DNA from: Gadus chalcogrammus
Taxonomy: Eukaryota > Chordata > Actinopteri > Gadiformes > Gadidae
Assembly (NCBI RefSeq): GCF_026213295.1
Contig: NC_079425.1
Span: 9,212,201-9,276,200, forward strand
Direction of reading: 5' to 3'
Length of the DNA: 64,000 nucleotides
Shown: positions 8,060 through 21,260 of the stretch, piece after piece
How positions within the stretch are numbered: position 1 is the first letter of the stretch
Layout: the number at the start of each line of letters is the position of its first letter
Notes under the pieces: generated by a model
The model's input: the letters and a program-made list of their open reading frames with translations, nothing else
What the model was told of the DNA's origin: nothing
The model's database searches: none
Translations under genes and position numbers: made by a program

Positions 8060-9308
8060 GTGTTCCGATTGTGGAGAAGTCCACCCTGATATCAAAGCAA
8101 ATATAAGCATGGACCTCCTGATCCAACACATACCTAAGTAGTACCAGAATAGAGGAAGGAATGTCTTCTCTATTATATCTAGTAAATGTAATAGGGGACA
8201 GAAAGAACATATCTGGAAGAGATGAATGGTCTGTGGGAATTCTAATTAGGACCACCCAACTAGCCACTCAAAATGTTATCAATTATGCGATTATTTCCCC
8301 CATTTGGGAATTGTTTAACAGTAGGGGCCTGAAGATTACAAAAGGACAAAAAGGCTGGTTTAATTTACTTGTCTTCCTTTAAAATATCTGTTTTTCTTTT
8401 AAAAACAGCAGATAAACAAACTGTAAATGAAACATGTGCTCACATTTAGGTTGAACATACTGCGGGTCACTTTTTGAGAACAAATCTAAAAGGCAATTAT
8501 CTGGCCCAAAAAAAATACGACGCCTTATTATTATTCATCAAGCGCCGTTTGCAGCCTGGTATCTTATTGGGAACTGTCAGCTAACTAGGTGTGCTAAATT
8601 ATTTTTGTTCCGCATTGTCTGGTATCTTTCTACCTAATTGGGGGAATTATGAATATGCAATACATTCTTGAAAATTAAAGTGAGCTAAAGTTAACTTTGT
8701 AATAGGCTAAGTCTGATGAAAATGAGTTGAGGAAAACATCTTTGCTACAGCATAATTAATATTGGAACCACAGGAGTGGATATGCAGTAATATATGCGCC
8801 CATGTAATTAAGGCTTCTGCCTGCTTCTTTGGACTTCTACCAAGTCTTGTTAGCACTGTAGAGAAGACCATACCTGGAAGATTATATGTTTCACATATAT
8901 AATTATAGGTAGGAGAGGAAGACCTATTTTCAGACTTCTAACAAATCACTTTTTCCATTACACCTGGTAAAGGTGTTAATGACCCCTTGTCTTTTTGATT
9001 TTGTCATATAAATTATAAAACACCTGGATCATTTGAAGTATAGATAATAGGAGAATTTCAAATGACTATGTGTTAAAAAAGTGTATCCAATTAAAAATAA
9101 AATAAAACCTTCTTGTGGATTTTGTGGCTGTAATCAGTTTTGAACATGTTTGTCAAGAAAATGAAAAGCATATGGGAGGACTAGACTTTTTCAAATTGTA
9201 TCTCAACCAACATCAGGAAATAACAATAACTACGGCATGGTGACTTATTTGTATTGTTCATAAGAAATGGTAGGTTGGTTTTGAATGACTTGCAGATCTT
9301 TATAGACA
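8060..9308. other. Unique AT-rich flank
   Basis: Begins GTGTTCCGATTG directly after the element. Short chance frames only (for example 8161-8382), without family features. No repeats or splice-bounded exon were recognised. Confidence 0.4.
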
Positions 9309-9395
9309 TTTACATTTTACATTTTGGGCGTTTAGGAGACGCTTTCATCCAAAGCGACTTATAATAGCTAAAGAGACACATTGTTTTAGAATGTG
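9309..9395. repeat. Teleost-wide interspersed repeat fragment
   Basis: ACATTTTACATTTTGGGCGT, then TTAGGAGACGCTTTCATCCAAAGCGACTTATAA, closely resembles the 'GGGCATTTAGCAGACGCTTTTATCCAAAGCGACTTACA' motif that occurs widely in fish genomes. Recognition is from memory of the motif; the repeat family name is not certain. A GCCTTGCTTAAAGG motif at 10092-10105 may be a far part of a related copy. Confidence 0.65.
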
Positions 9396-9915
9396 TTATG
9401 TCCCTAAGTGCTGTTGGTCTAGTTGGTAGTGGGGATGTTAACATTAAACCAGCAGATGGTAAACGATACGAACAAGGCAACAGGATGTGACAATACAATA
9501 TACAATATTTTAACACTGAGGCCCAGAAAAAGGATAGGGAAAGGACTGAAGTTTGTCCCAAATCAATGAATGACTCAATGACTACCTATAGTTGGATCTT
9601 GTCTAGAAAGTAAGTGAAACAAAACAATGTACTTTACTAGAACGATGAACAAAAGTGCAGCAGGTGCCATGCACCTTTATCCCTGTGTTTTTCACAAACA
9701 ACTCCTACGTACTGCTAAATGTAAATGGTACGCCAAACGTAGTCCTTCCCCAAAAGGCAGAAAGTAAAGGACCGGACTATCAACGTAGACGCTTGGTTAA
9801 CTTTAGATCTGTTTTACGGAGGTCTCTGCTGTTAAGTAGTCAAAAAGAGGGAGATCAGCAGTCAAGGGAGGGACAGCACATGGATGCTTGTAAATCTATA
9901 CTAGTGGTGATTGTG

Positions 9916-9997
9916 ATTGGCTGGCTTTATCGGCGGCGACCAATCACCAAGGTGAAAGCAGGATCCCAAATATGCATCCTGTGGAATGCCGACCAAT
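9916..9997. promoter_or_regulatory. Cluster of three CCAAT boxes
   Basis: ATTGG at 9916-9920 (minus-strand CCAAT), CCAAT at 9940-9944 and CCAAT at 9993-9997 lie in a short GC-richer patch within AT-rich DNA. No clear TATA box or ORF follows on either side, so a promoter is only a possibility. Confidence 0.25.
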
Positions 9998-10464
9998 CAT
10001 GCGGTTGATTATGCAGAGGGAGAGCTCCTGAGAATGAAAATGAGGGTAGAAGCGCACCTTACGTAACATAATGGGTGCGGTATAATAAGGTGCCTTGCTT
10101 AAAGGTTACTTCCAAGTGATGTTTTCATTCTTTCTGACATGACACCTTCAGATTCCCCATAAGTTTGTTTCTTATCCTTTCTCATTCATTCTTTAAACCA
10201 TCTAACGCTAAACCCTAACGCTCCCGACACGAAGCACAGCAACTTGTGACACATCAAGGGCTTGAAAATGAGACAGGGAACAAAAAAGGTAATGTGTGTC
10301 GAAAATGGGAGAGAATTTATAAGATGTAAAAAAAACAGAAAGGAGAAGTGATATATGCGCCGTATCAGCCCAGCAGGATTTTGTCTGGAATCGACCATTG
10401 CTTCTCTGCTGGGCCATTCTGTAGGCAGGTAGGACAGTGCGGGAGGTTGATGAAATGCACACGT

Positions 10465-10465
<1 letters not shown>
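9998..10465. other. Unique non-coding sequence
   Basis: Mixed composition, with no exon, RNA or known repeat beyond the short motif noted near 10092. Confidence 0.4.

Positions 10466-10558
<93 letters not shown>
10466..10558. repeat. (CA)n microsatellite
   Basis: About 46 uninterrupted CA units. The Thr-His and Cys-Val frames through it are repeat translations. Confidence 0.98.
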
Positions 10559-10559
<1 letters not shown>

Positions 10560-11268
10560 ATCCCTGCTCTACTCAATGCACCAAAGACAAGAGAGCCGTT
10601 AGACATGTGGGGGCTAAGAGGGGAGGGTGTTTCTATTGCGCTGGACGGGTGAAGTGGTGTGGGTGGGGTGTGGGGGGGTGTGCTCGCTTTTATGATAATG
10701 GTGTCCTGTCAATGGCCTCATTGGACCGGTCTAATTTTGGCACGGTGGTTGTTCATATTCAGCAAAAAAAGATGTTCTGATTTAGCCCAGCCCCTTCGTG
10801 TGTTGTGAAATATGTGAAGTATGTTGTCAAATATTGTTTGAAATGTTTCTTTTGAGCAGTGGTATGTGTTTTCATTGCCATGGCCATGAAGAAATTGTGC
10901 CCCCTACTCAATTCTTCGCAGGAGGGTGAGATTGAAGGACTTCTGTAGTAATTTAGCCTCAGTTCCGTTCGTGTCTTGTGCAAAATGATTGCTACTTACT
11001 CCAATAGTAGTAGTAAATACACCCATTCGAAAGGAAAGTTACATCAAAATATGTACTATATTGCCAATACATTATGTTAGCCACATCTCTTTGAGTGTTG
11101 ATCTTTGTGTTTTTGCATTGTAAGCAAATTCTGTTCAATGCATTGTTTAGGACACTGAGTCTGGTGAGTTTATAAGAAGAGGGACAGAGGGATAAAAACA
11201 CTGATGGATAAGAGGAAGGCCTTGCTTTCACTGAGAAATACAGATCAAGACTTCATCTCATCTTGACA
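10559..11268. other. Unique non-coding sequence
   Basis: GT/G-rich at 10650-10680, otherwise ordinary AT-leaning sequence. Nothing assigned. Confidence 0.4.
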
Positions 11269-11434
<166 letters not shown>

Positions 11435-12138
11435 GATGTGTAGGTCTATCTCTCCCGACAACATCTCAGCCGATAGCAGGGGAGCTTTGGGGGAGGGCAG
11501 ATGGGGAATGAAACCGAAACTTTCCTCGGCACAGACATGAGAAAGGGGACCCCCTGCCACTAAACAGTACCGACTCAGTTCACCTGCCCCTGGTGCAAGC
11601 ACACGCCCTCCCACTTCATCACTGTAGTCAGAAAAAAAAGGAAAAGAAAAGAAAATGATGGCCCTCTGGTCTGAGGTTCGGACTAAGCTCATATAAATGC
11701 TGTCGTTTATAAATGTCAGGGGAAAAAATATATACCACAGCAAATATACTGTTCAGATCATAAATCTTTCCTTATGTGATCACCTCTACGTTGGTATTTT
11801 ACCAAACAGACCAACGTTACTACTTCCATCATAGGGTAATTAAATTGATGTGGCCTTTATTCCTAATATATTTTAAAGGGTAGGACATAACAAGGGCTGC
11901 AGAGACTTGTTTACTGGAAATGGTAGACTGTACTTTAATATGAGCTATACAATTATTTTATCTGAGTCAATGAAGGGAAGAGAGAAATGTGGGGTCGACA
12001 CTAAAATCCTGATATAAATCATCAGATTGTTTGATGATTTTCTTTATGACCTCACACCATGAATATTGTTTAAAATTAAATACATTTGAGGTGCAAAGAG
12101 AACCAAATAAAGAGAACCCATCTGATGGTATTACAGGT
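11435..12138. other. Unique non-coding sequence
   Basis: Ordinary sequence leading to the foldback element. No gene features seen. Confidence 0.4.
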
Positions 12139-12420
12139 TTAAAGGGGACTTATTATACCACCAGGTGTGAGTGTGATTAGCCTTACAAGCCGTTTCGAAA
12201 ATCGGCCTAATATGACATCACTAGTGGGTGTGTCCACCTAGATCTGTGCTGGATAGATGAGCAATGTTTACTTCAGTCCACTGGGTAGGCTGGTAGATAG
12301 ATCTATCCAGCACAAATCTAGGTGGACACACCCACTAGTGATGTCATATTAGGCAGATTTTCTAAACGGCTTGTAAGGCTAATCACACTCACACCTGGTG
12401 GTATAATAAGTCCCCTTTAA
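12139..12420. mobile_element. TTAA-flanked foldback MITE (piggyBac-like)
   Basis: Two 116-bp arms, 12143-12258 and 12301-12416, are reverse complements with three mismatches seen by eye. They surround a 42-bp loop. The ends read AGGGGACTTATTATACC and GGTATAATAAGTCCCCT, and each is bordered by TTAA (12139-12142 and 12417-12420). TTAA duplication is the target preference of piggyBac transposases. The element has no coding capacity and would depend on a transposase elsewhere. The low arm divergence suggests it is not old. Confidence 0.85.
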
Positions 12421-12518
12421 GGGTCTCTAGATATGTTTCCCTCCTACATATTTAAGACTTAACACTACACTTTAAAAATAAAGAAAAACCTCATTGTGAT
12501 CCCTTAGAATATCAACAG

Positions 12519-12552
<34 letters not shown>

Positions 12553-12556
12553 TATT
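12519..12556. repeat. (TA)n microsatellite
   Basis: About 18 TA units with one ACA interruption. Confidence 0.95.
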
Positions 12557-12714
12557 TGTTTGTAAAATTAATATCATGACATTTATTGCAACCCTATTTC
12601 TAGTCCCGGTTTGTCTTGTTGAGAGTCTTCCCACCTTTACAATGTGCTAAGTTGGACCACAGTACTACTGGCTAGTACTATGGCCATACTTTATTTATAC
12701 TGGGTCCTAATACG

Positions 12715-12870
12715 TCTCACTACTGCCCTTCTACATGGTCCTCACAGGGCTTACTGTAGTCCGACCGGGACCCACTAGTTCGTACTGGACCCTACCGCAG
12801 CTCTACATGGTCCTCAAAGGGCTTACTGAAGTCAGACTGGGTCCTACTGAGTCCTTCATCAGTCGTGGTT
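12715..12870. repeat. Two-copy 72-bp degenerate tandem repeat
   Basis: CTACATGGTCCTCA recurs at 12731 and 12803, followed each time by a GGGCTTACTG-AGTC-GAC-GGG phrase. GGGTCCTA motifs on both sides suggest older, shorter subunits. Frames through it are low-complexity. Confidence 0.65.
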
Positions 12871-13434
12871 CTACCGGGTCCTGCTGCGGCGGCACTGCGT
12901 TCCACCCCGGTAATGCCCGCTCTGTGAAGGGGATTAGGCCCACCGCGTGGGGCAGCCCAGGGAGAGGCCGTGTCCCGGCTGCGGGAGCCAGCCTCTGCCT
13001 TCAGGCCTGATGACGCTCTCCTAGGGAGAAAACATTGTGGCGGTCGTACTTCAAACTTTAAAATGTCTCAGGATTCTATAGACATGGAAACAGTAAATTT
13101 GCCATGTTTTTTTTCTATTACCAATTAGCTGTGTGTGAGGGAAATGTATACACTTTTGTGTTAAGACAAATGTTTTGATAAAAAGAATCGTGGAATGGAT
13201 TTACCTCAAATTGTCGACAGAGTTCAGTACTTTTTGAACATGTCTGGAATGTAGTCATAATCATGCTACTTTGTTAAAGGTGTTGTTAATGTGCTGAAAC
13301 TCTAAACTCAGACGGACTGGGTGTTTTCTCTGCCAATTCTGTTGGAAAAAAGGCTCCATCAAATCTTTTATTGGCATGTTAAACATCACTCTGTAATCAC
13401 ACGGGGTGAGTCTGAACACAAAACACTCTGTATT

Positions 13435-13436
<2 letters not shown>
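12871..13436. other. Unique non-coding sequence
   Basis: GC-richer to 13010, then AT-rich. No exon or repeat recognised. Confidence 0.4.
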
Positions 13437-13510
<74 letters not shown>

Positions 13511-13540
13511 TTGTGTGGGTCTTAGGGTGTGTGTGTGCGT
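13437..13540. repeat. (GT)n microsatellite
   Basis: Perfect GT to 13504, then imperfect GTGTATGTGTTTGTG-type units. Confidence 0.97.
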
Positions 13541-13940
13541 ATACTTTTTTATCCCTGTGAAAAATCGAAACCTTTCTTTGAGTAGGACTTTTCTGTTCTC
13601 AACCAAAAATGGGGAATATTATTTAGATAATGTAAAATGCATGATAGCTAATATGTATTTTTGTGACCTGGCCCTTTGATCAGTGTGCGTCGGGGTCAGT
13701 CTGTTGGAGTAAATGTTAACCTTTCCACGGAATTCAACCGCTCTTCACCTCATCAATTCAGGGGACACATCGGGCTGTCATGGTTTCCTTGCTGACACCA
13801 AGTCTGCTCAAGATTGTTGTGAAAATGGAAAGTCCATTTTAGAGAGCCCTTGTATGAAGGCCAGTGTCATTGCAAGGGCTATACGAAGGAGCTGAAGGAA
13901 TGCAGAAGGTAAAGGGTGCTGTCTAGATGGAGGTCAGTCA

Positions 13941-14010
13941 ACACGCACAAACACACACATGCATGCACGCACACACGCACACAAACACGCACACGCACGC
14001 ACACTAACAC
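13941..14010. repeat. Imperfect (CA)/(CACG)n tract
   Basis: CACA units mixed with GCATGCACGC and ACACGCAC. Confidence 0.8.
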
Positions 14011-15140
14011 TTCTATCTCCTTTTCAGCATCTACATGTGAGCTAAGGAGACAGGAAAAAAATTGGATGTTAGGTTCACCAATTCTATAACACAGTTTCTA
14101 ATCATAGTTATGGTTTAACAACATTTATAGAATAATAGTTTGTTATAACATGTTAAAATAACTATTTGGTATTAACAATACTAGGGTTAATACCAATAGG
14201 GAGGCATCAGCCTCATGAGGAAAATGTTTTTGCTCTTGTGCTGAGCGGTCATTCTGGGACATTTTAGTACTTTTACAGGACTACAACTCTTGCCTCTCCT
14301 GGCTTACTCTTGTGTTGTGCAGCTTTGGCCAGGGCTCTTCAGTTACTATATGGAAATACGAGATTCTGTATCTTCACATATCTTTGGTGATATTTTGTGG
14401 GAAATGCTGCAGATGCCTTTTGCGATGATGACATTTTTATGTGATCCCTGTGACACATTTTAGAAATAATTGCCCTAACGTGCCTCGTTTGTAATTACAG
14501 TCGGTTCAGTTTCTTACGGCTGCAGAGTGCTTGCAGGTGAGATCAGTGTCCCATTCATCCTTATTACACCCTGGGCACCATTGGGTGACACCAGATACAA
14601 AGTGATGTGTATCAACCTGCTGGCCTAGCTGCACCGATGGTGCTACTCCCACAGTGTACATGTGTGCTTATTATGCTTCCCTTCGAAACAGTAGAGACTG
14701 CCCCCCCCCCCATCCATAAAAGCTCCATCTGGATAAGAACACTTGAATACTGCCGCTCAACTGATTTCACCGTGAGACGAATGACAAACACTATCCCTTC
14801 CAACTTCCTTCCTCCCCACAACATTTCTAACCCACATGCAGTCTTCTTGATGGCCTTTCTTTGAACACTAACGTTTGTGAGGTGCACTTGTTCAATGAGC
14901 CATCCCTGGTGCAGTTTTTTCCTGGGAGACATTTTATAGCGCAGGTCTCTTTGTTCGAGATCATCGTTTATTGCACTTTTCATCCCTATACTCCTGTATT
15001 TACTCTCGGGTTGATGTGGGTGTGTTACATGACAGCGTTTAGACCACCGCTTTGGGCCATGATGTCATCGCCCATAATGGCAACATTTGCCGTATTCCTT
15101 AGGTCAGAGTAGGAGCTGATGCAAGGAGGAGCGAGATTAC
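14011..15140. other. Unique non-coding sequence with a small hairpin
   Basis: Contains an 11-bp perfect inverted repeat TTGGTATTAAC / GTTAATACCAA at 14166-14196 around a 9-nt loop. A C12 run lies near 14700. The short overlapping frames at 14607-14983 show no family features. Confidence 0.4.
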
Positions 15141-15208
15141 ATTTCTCGCTGGCTGTCGATAAAAGTGGTACCAACCATCAAAATCAGAGGAACATACTTT
15201 GAATAAAG
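15141..15208. repeat. 68-bp dispersed repeat, copy 1
   Basis: Starts ATTTCTCGCTGGCTGT and ends ATACTTTGAATAAAG, matching 16741-16809 in the same orientation with a few substitutions and one indel. It includes AATAAA at its end. It may be a fragment of an unrecognised interspersed repeat. Confidence 0.75.
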
Positions 15209-15676
15209 TAGGAGCTTGTTACTAAAATACTAGCGTATATAGTACTTTCAAAATTGGTCTTCACAGGGGAAAGGGAAGTAGCTTTTATACTTGTAGTACA
15301 TGGGATTTTGACACAAACCTTTTGTTGGTCACTTTGAAAGTGGTGTTGTTTTTGGCATTTTCTTAATCTGCTTTCATAGTTCCCTTCCTGCCTTTGATTA
15401 TGCATGCTTTGTAAGCTTCTTAAGATATGTGCCAAGCAGCGAGCAGGAACTTCCTGTCTCAGGATAACTTACTCCACTTCATGTTCTGATGGCAGACAGA
15501 TTGCCAGGTGCAAAGCAGCATGAAACTCAGGCCTCTCGAGATGGAAACCAGTCAGTTTGGAAATAAAGATGATGCGACTCAGATGGGATGAGACTGCAGT
15601 TTGATGGGTTGAGAAGGAAGGGGAAACAAAAAAAGATATATACATATGTATACATTAAAATACCCCCCAAAAAATA
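15209..15676. other. Unique non-coding sequence
   Basis: Nothing assigned. Confidence 0.4.
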
Positions 15677-15680
15677 ATAT

Positions 15681-15714
<34 letters not shown>

Positions 15715-15717
15715 ATT
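15677..15717. repeat. (TA)n microsatellite
   Basis: TA units with two ATACATATA interruptions. Confidence 0.93.
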
Positions 15718-15953
15718 TATGGTATTACACTATACATACTGATATGGTATTATGGAAACAAGTCTCCCTAATCTTTGCTTTTACATGCACTAGGAAGTTG
15801 AATTTAAAACCTCTAAAATTGTGATACAGTTTGCGTGGCAAAGAAGCAAATCACCAGACATTTAATCTCTGTATGTATTTGAGGAATTCACAATCATCTA
15901 AATCATAAACTAAATACAAATTCTAAAATGTAATGTGCTGGATTTGCAACCAA

Positions 15954-15977
15954 CGCACGCACGCACGCTGGCACGCA

Positions 15978-16063
<86 letters not shown>
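15954..16063. repeat. (GCAC)n / (CA)n microsatellite
   Basis: Short GCAC-rich lead (15954-15980), then about 41 perfect CA units. Confidence 0.97.
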
Positions 16064-16067
<4 letters not shown>

Positions 16068-16740
16068 CCCACATGGGTCGTATGGGGGGGCTGGCCTGGG
16101 TGGTCAGAGAATAGAGGGGTGCTGGACATAGGGGGGGAGGGGGCTTCCTGTACCTCATCTGCCTTCTCCCTCCCTCTGAGCTCGATTTAAACTTAATATT
16201 CCATGAAATAGAGCAGCACATCAAGCTCTGCTTCTATCAGGTTAATGTAAGGCATCCAATTATCTTCACTTACTTATTGTCCTTGCCTTTGTCTGGCTTG
16301 CGTTCTCACTGTTTTTTTTTCAAACAAAATTGTTCTGTATCAGTATTATAATTCTTACGCATATACTCACAGCTGCAGCATCCACTGGTGTCTTTGACAT
16401 TTATGTTTCTTCTGCCTTCATATCTCATTCCAAATCCTCTCTCCAAGTGAACCAGAATTATTTGTATAATATATTTTGTGTGAGGTAATTTTTGTTGGAT
16501 ACACTTAAATATGGTATAGTCAATATATTCCCGAGAGCATATTCATACCGCAATATCTTCTTTGTTATTGTTATTCTACAAACCTTATCCGGTAATGTCT
16601 TCTTTCCCACTATTGTTAAAAGTACAAAAAAAGAAAAAAAAGTGCTTCTTATAACTATAGGCACATTTTTATTCTGTTGGCCTTGGGAATATCCAATGAC
16701 CCTCAACACCAATAAATTGCATGTCAAACACATGTAAAAT
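16064..16740. other. Unique non-coding sequence
   Basis: G-rich to 16142, then AT-rich. The minus- and plus-strand frames at 16458-16778 overlap each other and show no recognisable domain. Confidence 0.4.
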
Positions 16741-16809
16741 ATTTCTCGCTGGCTGTTGGTAAACGTGGTACCAACCATCGTACATCAGAGGAACATACTT
16801 TGAATAAAG
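16741..16809. repeat. Dispersed repeat, copy 2 (69 bp)
   Basis: Second copy of the 15141-15208 sequence, starting exactly 1600 bp further on. Similarity appears to fade quickly on both sides. Confidence 0.75.
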
Positions 16810-16929
16810 GCCTACTCTATAGAACTCAGTAAATATTAATACATCCACAGTGTAACCCAACCGGCTTCTGGATCAATGTTTTCTTTCTGCTACATGTGTT
16901 AAGACGTGTTCCGTTAAGATGGAGCAAGT

Positions 16930-17212
16930 AGGGGCAACGGGATCGTAGGGTTAGAGGCCGTATGCTGATTTATAGCGAGGCCAGGAAGCCAAGCCCTGCG
17001 GCAACCGACACAGTGCTTCAAATAGAGATTGCCGATGGCCTCGGATGTGACCGGCGACCAAAGGTGAGGCACTTAGTGATTTATCTCCTCCGTATCCCCT
17101 CATCTCTCCCGCCGCCGTGGCGGGGGCAGGGCAGGGGTGAGGGCAGGCAGATGAGACGGGAGGGGAGACACACTCCCTGCTCCAGGGGGGGCCCCTGAAT
17201 GGCCCCTGACCG
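16930..17212. other. GC- and CpG-richer patch
   Basis: Mixed GC-rich sequence with several CG dinucleotides (for example 17095-17125), unlike the AT-rich surroundings. It could be a regulatory patch; no exon or TATA box was found. Confidence 0.25.
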
Positions 17213-17323
17213 CCCCCCCCCCCCCGGAGCCGAGCTTGGTAGGGGGCTCGGAGTCCAGAGGACACGGAGCTCGCCCCCCCCATCCTCCCCCCCTCCCCCC
17301 CCCCCCCCTCTCCCCTCCCCCCT
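17213..17323. repeat. C-rich low-complexity tract
   Basis: C13 at 17213-17225 and a long C/T tract at 17270-17323 with runs of 7 to 14 C. Confidence 0.9.
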
Positions 17324-18526
17324 TAGAATTCATGGTTAGCAGAACACAGAAGCTGAGGTCAGAGGTCAGGGGTCCGGGTTGCGATTACTGCGGGGACCAC
17401 GGCTGCCGCTGCTGCGGTGGACCTCGCTAAACTACCGAGCAGTATCGCTGTGAACTTGTTTTGTTTTTTTATCTTTGCCTCTCCATCCGCTGTCCTAGCT
17501 CCGTTCTCCTTTTCGTTACGCACACACACATATAGGAAACGACAAAGTCTACAACGGCGAGAGTTCCCGCACGCACACCTTGACGTGCATGCACATATGC
17601 ACATTCACATTCGTGCACACTCATTCTCCGCCCCACCCCACCAGCCACCCGGCTGTCTAAAGCTGAGCTTGGCTAATGAGGAACTGTCTTCTCAGTTGAC
17701 TGGACGCGATGCCAAGAAGGCAGACCTGCAGAATCAGCCCTACAGCTCCATCTGTGTGTGTGCGTGTGTGCGGGCGTGCGCGCAAGTTTGTATGGTCACA
17801 CATGTAAGTCTGTGTGAGCTATTGAGCATGTGCGAACCCAATTTATATACGATTCATTTTGTGAGGATGTGCTTATGTGGATGTTGGGCAGAGAGACACC
17901 GGTAGACGCAGAGAGAGGGAGAGAGAGAGATGTGATGCTTGACTCAACTCGCAACATATTTCACCACATGGGACTGGAGGGGGCTTGACACCTCCCCCAA
18001 GATCCTTCCGGAGCACATTTAGAGTGATTTTCAGTGCAATTATACCTGCCAGCTTTGACTAGTAAAGTTGCCCTCTCCCCGGCTCATGTCTTCATGCTGT
18101 ATGGAAGGAGTCCCGGCAACGCTGGGCGCAAGAGGTGGTGCGGGGGTGGGTTGGGGTGGCGGGGGGGGTGGGGGGTGGGGGGGGTTGGAGCAGCGGGCCG
18201 TGAGAGGTCGGACCGGGGGAAGGCTGGACCAAGCCCCAATACACTCATGGGGCCTACGGCAATACAGCGTCAGTGGACCATCCCCGCCCAGACAACCTCA
18301 TGAGCATTCACACTAGCTTCAGCACCATCCTGCTCGCCTAATACAGACGAGTCGGCCTGCCGCAGCTGGGTGAGCAGGTAATCTTGGCGGAGGAGGCGGG
18401 GAGGGGGGGTGGGCTAATATACGTCCATGGATTCCCGATTCTGATGTACGTACAGTCCTTCACAGCTATTGAGAGGTGTTAATGGGCTGCTATGCCCTCA
18501 GTTTCTCTCCACTAGTTTACCTTGCG
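17324..18526. other. Unique, partly G-rich non-coding sequence
   Basis: A CACA/GTGC-rich stretch at 17520-17620, GA-rich at 17910-17930, and a G-rich tract (GGGGTGGCGGGG-type) at 18140-18190. The frames over these parts are low-complexity. Confidence 0.4.
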
Positions 18527-19674
<1,148 letters not shown>

Positions 19675-19689
19675 CCCCCCCCCCCCCCC
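19675..19689. repeat. Poly-C run (C15)
   Basis: Fifteen C. A further C14 run lies at 19880-19893. Confidence 0.9.
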
Positions 19690-20058
19690 GCCAAATAAAT
19701 AATGGAGCTAAAGAGGCTTTCTCCTGTCGGTCCACACGTCAAATCCGCAAGCAGGCCAGTTGAAGCCTCAGCTGTAAGGATGTCCATTATCTCCTGTGTG
19801 GACACAGGAGTGTGGCGTGGATGCACTGAGGGGGGGTTGGGGGTGGGACCGCGTCCCGCCAGGGGCCATGTCTGTAGATCCCCCCCCCCCCCCTTCCCCC
19901 ACCGCTGACAGCTCACTTCTCTAGGTGCCCTTTACAGTCAGAGACGGAGCAATACAGAGGCAGAAGGAACGCCTCAATATTCATACGCGTGGATGTGAAT
20001 GTCATGGTTTTACCTGTCAAGGTCATGATTAGAAGCAGTCTGTGATCAACAATGTGCA

Positions 20059-20179
20059 TGCACACGCACACACACACACACACACGCAAACACACCGCAC
20101 ACAACTGCACACAACCCCACTTGATTCTTCGCACTGGCAGGTATCCCCTCCCACACACACACACACACACACACAGACC

Positions 20180-20219
<40 letters not shown>
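20059..20219. repeat. (CA)n microsatellite cluster
   Basis: Three CA blocks (20061-20086, 20152-20175, 20182-20219) separated by short unique spacers. Confidence 0.95.
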
Positions 20220-20221
<2 letters not shown>

Positions 20222-21110
20222 CATTCATGTCACATTTCTAAGCCAATATGCGGAGAAGCACAAAAACAGTCAACATAACAGCATAACCTTCAGCAGTGGT
20301 GTGTTTGATTCCCTGCCTCTTGTCACCATTTATTCCAGCTTTTGGCATTATAGCGATAGCGTAATAAATTCTGATAAATTATAGGTTGCATTGTTCTGAT
20401 GCCAGGGCTGTCCTTGATCAGGACGCCAATTATGGGGAGTCATCCCCCCCGCTCTCTTCTTCCCTACCCTGTGATCTTAACACAAGATAGTTTGGGAAGG
20501 TGCAAAATAGCTCACACACTGTGACAGCTTTTTTCTCAATTCCCTTTTTTGTCCAATAACGTTTCAACATTATGATGTCACATTTTTTTTTTTCATCTGC
20601 ATTTTATTGACTCCTACCCCATTTTGTGTTCTTAGAGGAAAAATACACGTTTCCTCAACCCGGGATGGAGATGTCACCGTAAAAGTCTCGAGACGCAAAT
20701 AGAAACATTTTGACTCTCCTTATGAGAGATGACAGGTGAGGACACGGCGTGTCTTCATCTACACAGATGTACACAGAAAAGCGTTGCTCTCTGTAACTAG
20801 TGCAAGTCTAAAAATACGTATAAATAACAACAAACTAACATGCTGGTGATGAAGGGGGGAGGTGAAGCGGAAAGTCGCCCTTATTCCATAAACAATAAAT
20901 GAAGTGCTTTTTGCAAGTCGAATCCTTAAAGATTCACGACCGGTTCCACTCTCCGTGGCTTTTAAAGAGTGAGACTGCATGCAAAGGAAATGACCGAGCA
21001 ATGATGGGGTGTATGTGGGTGGGGGTGGGGGTGAGGAGGGTTGAGTGGGAGAGGATAAATTGAAAAAACAAGGCATACAAAAGATAACGGTTGACATGAA
21101 GATTGCAAAT
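20220..21110. other. Unique non-coding sequence
   Basis: Mixed sequence with T runs (for example 20583-20593). No feature assigned. Confidence 0.4.

Positions 21111-21260
<150 letters not shown>

Noticed and set aside
10466..10558. Thr-His and Cys-Val repetitive open frames over the many CA/GT arrays
   Set aside because: These are translations of dinucleotide repeats and recur at every array.
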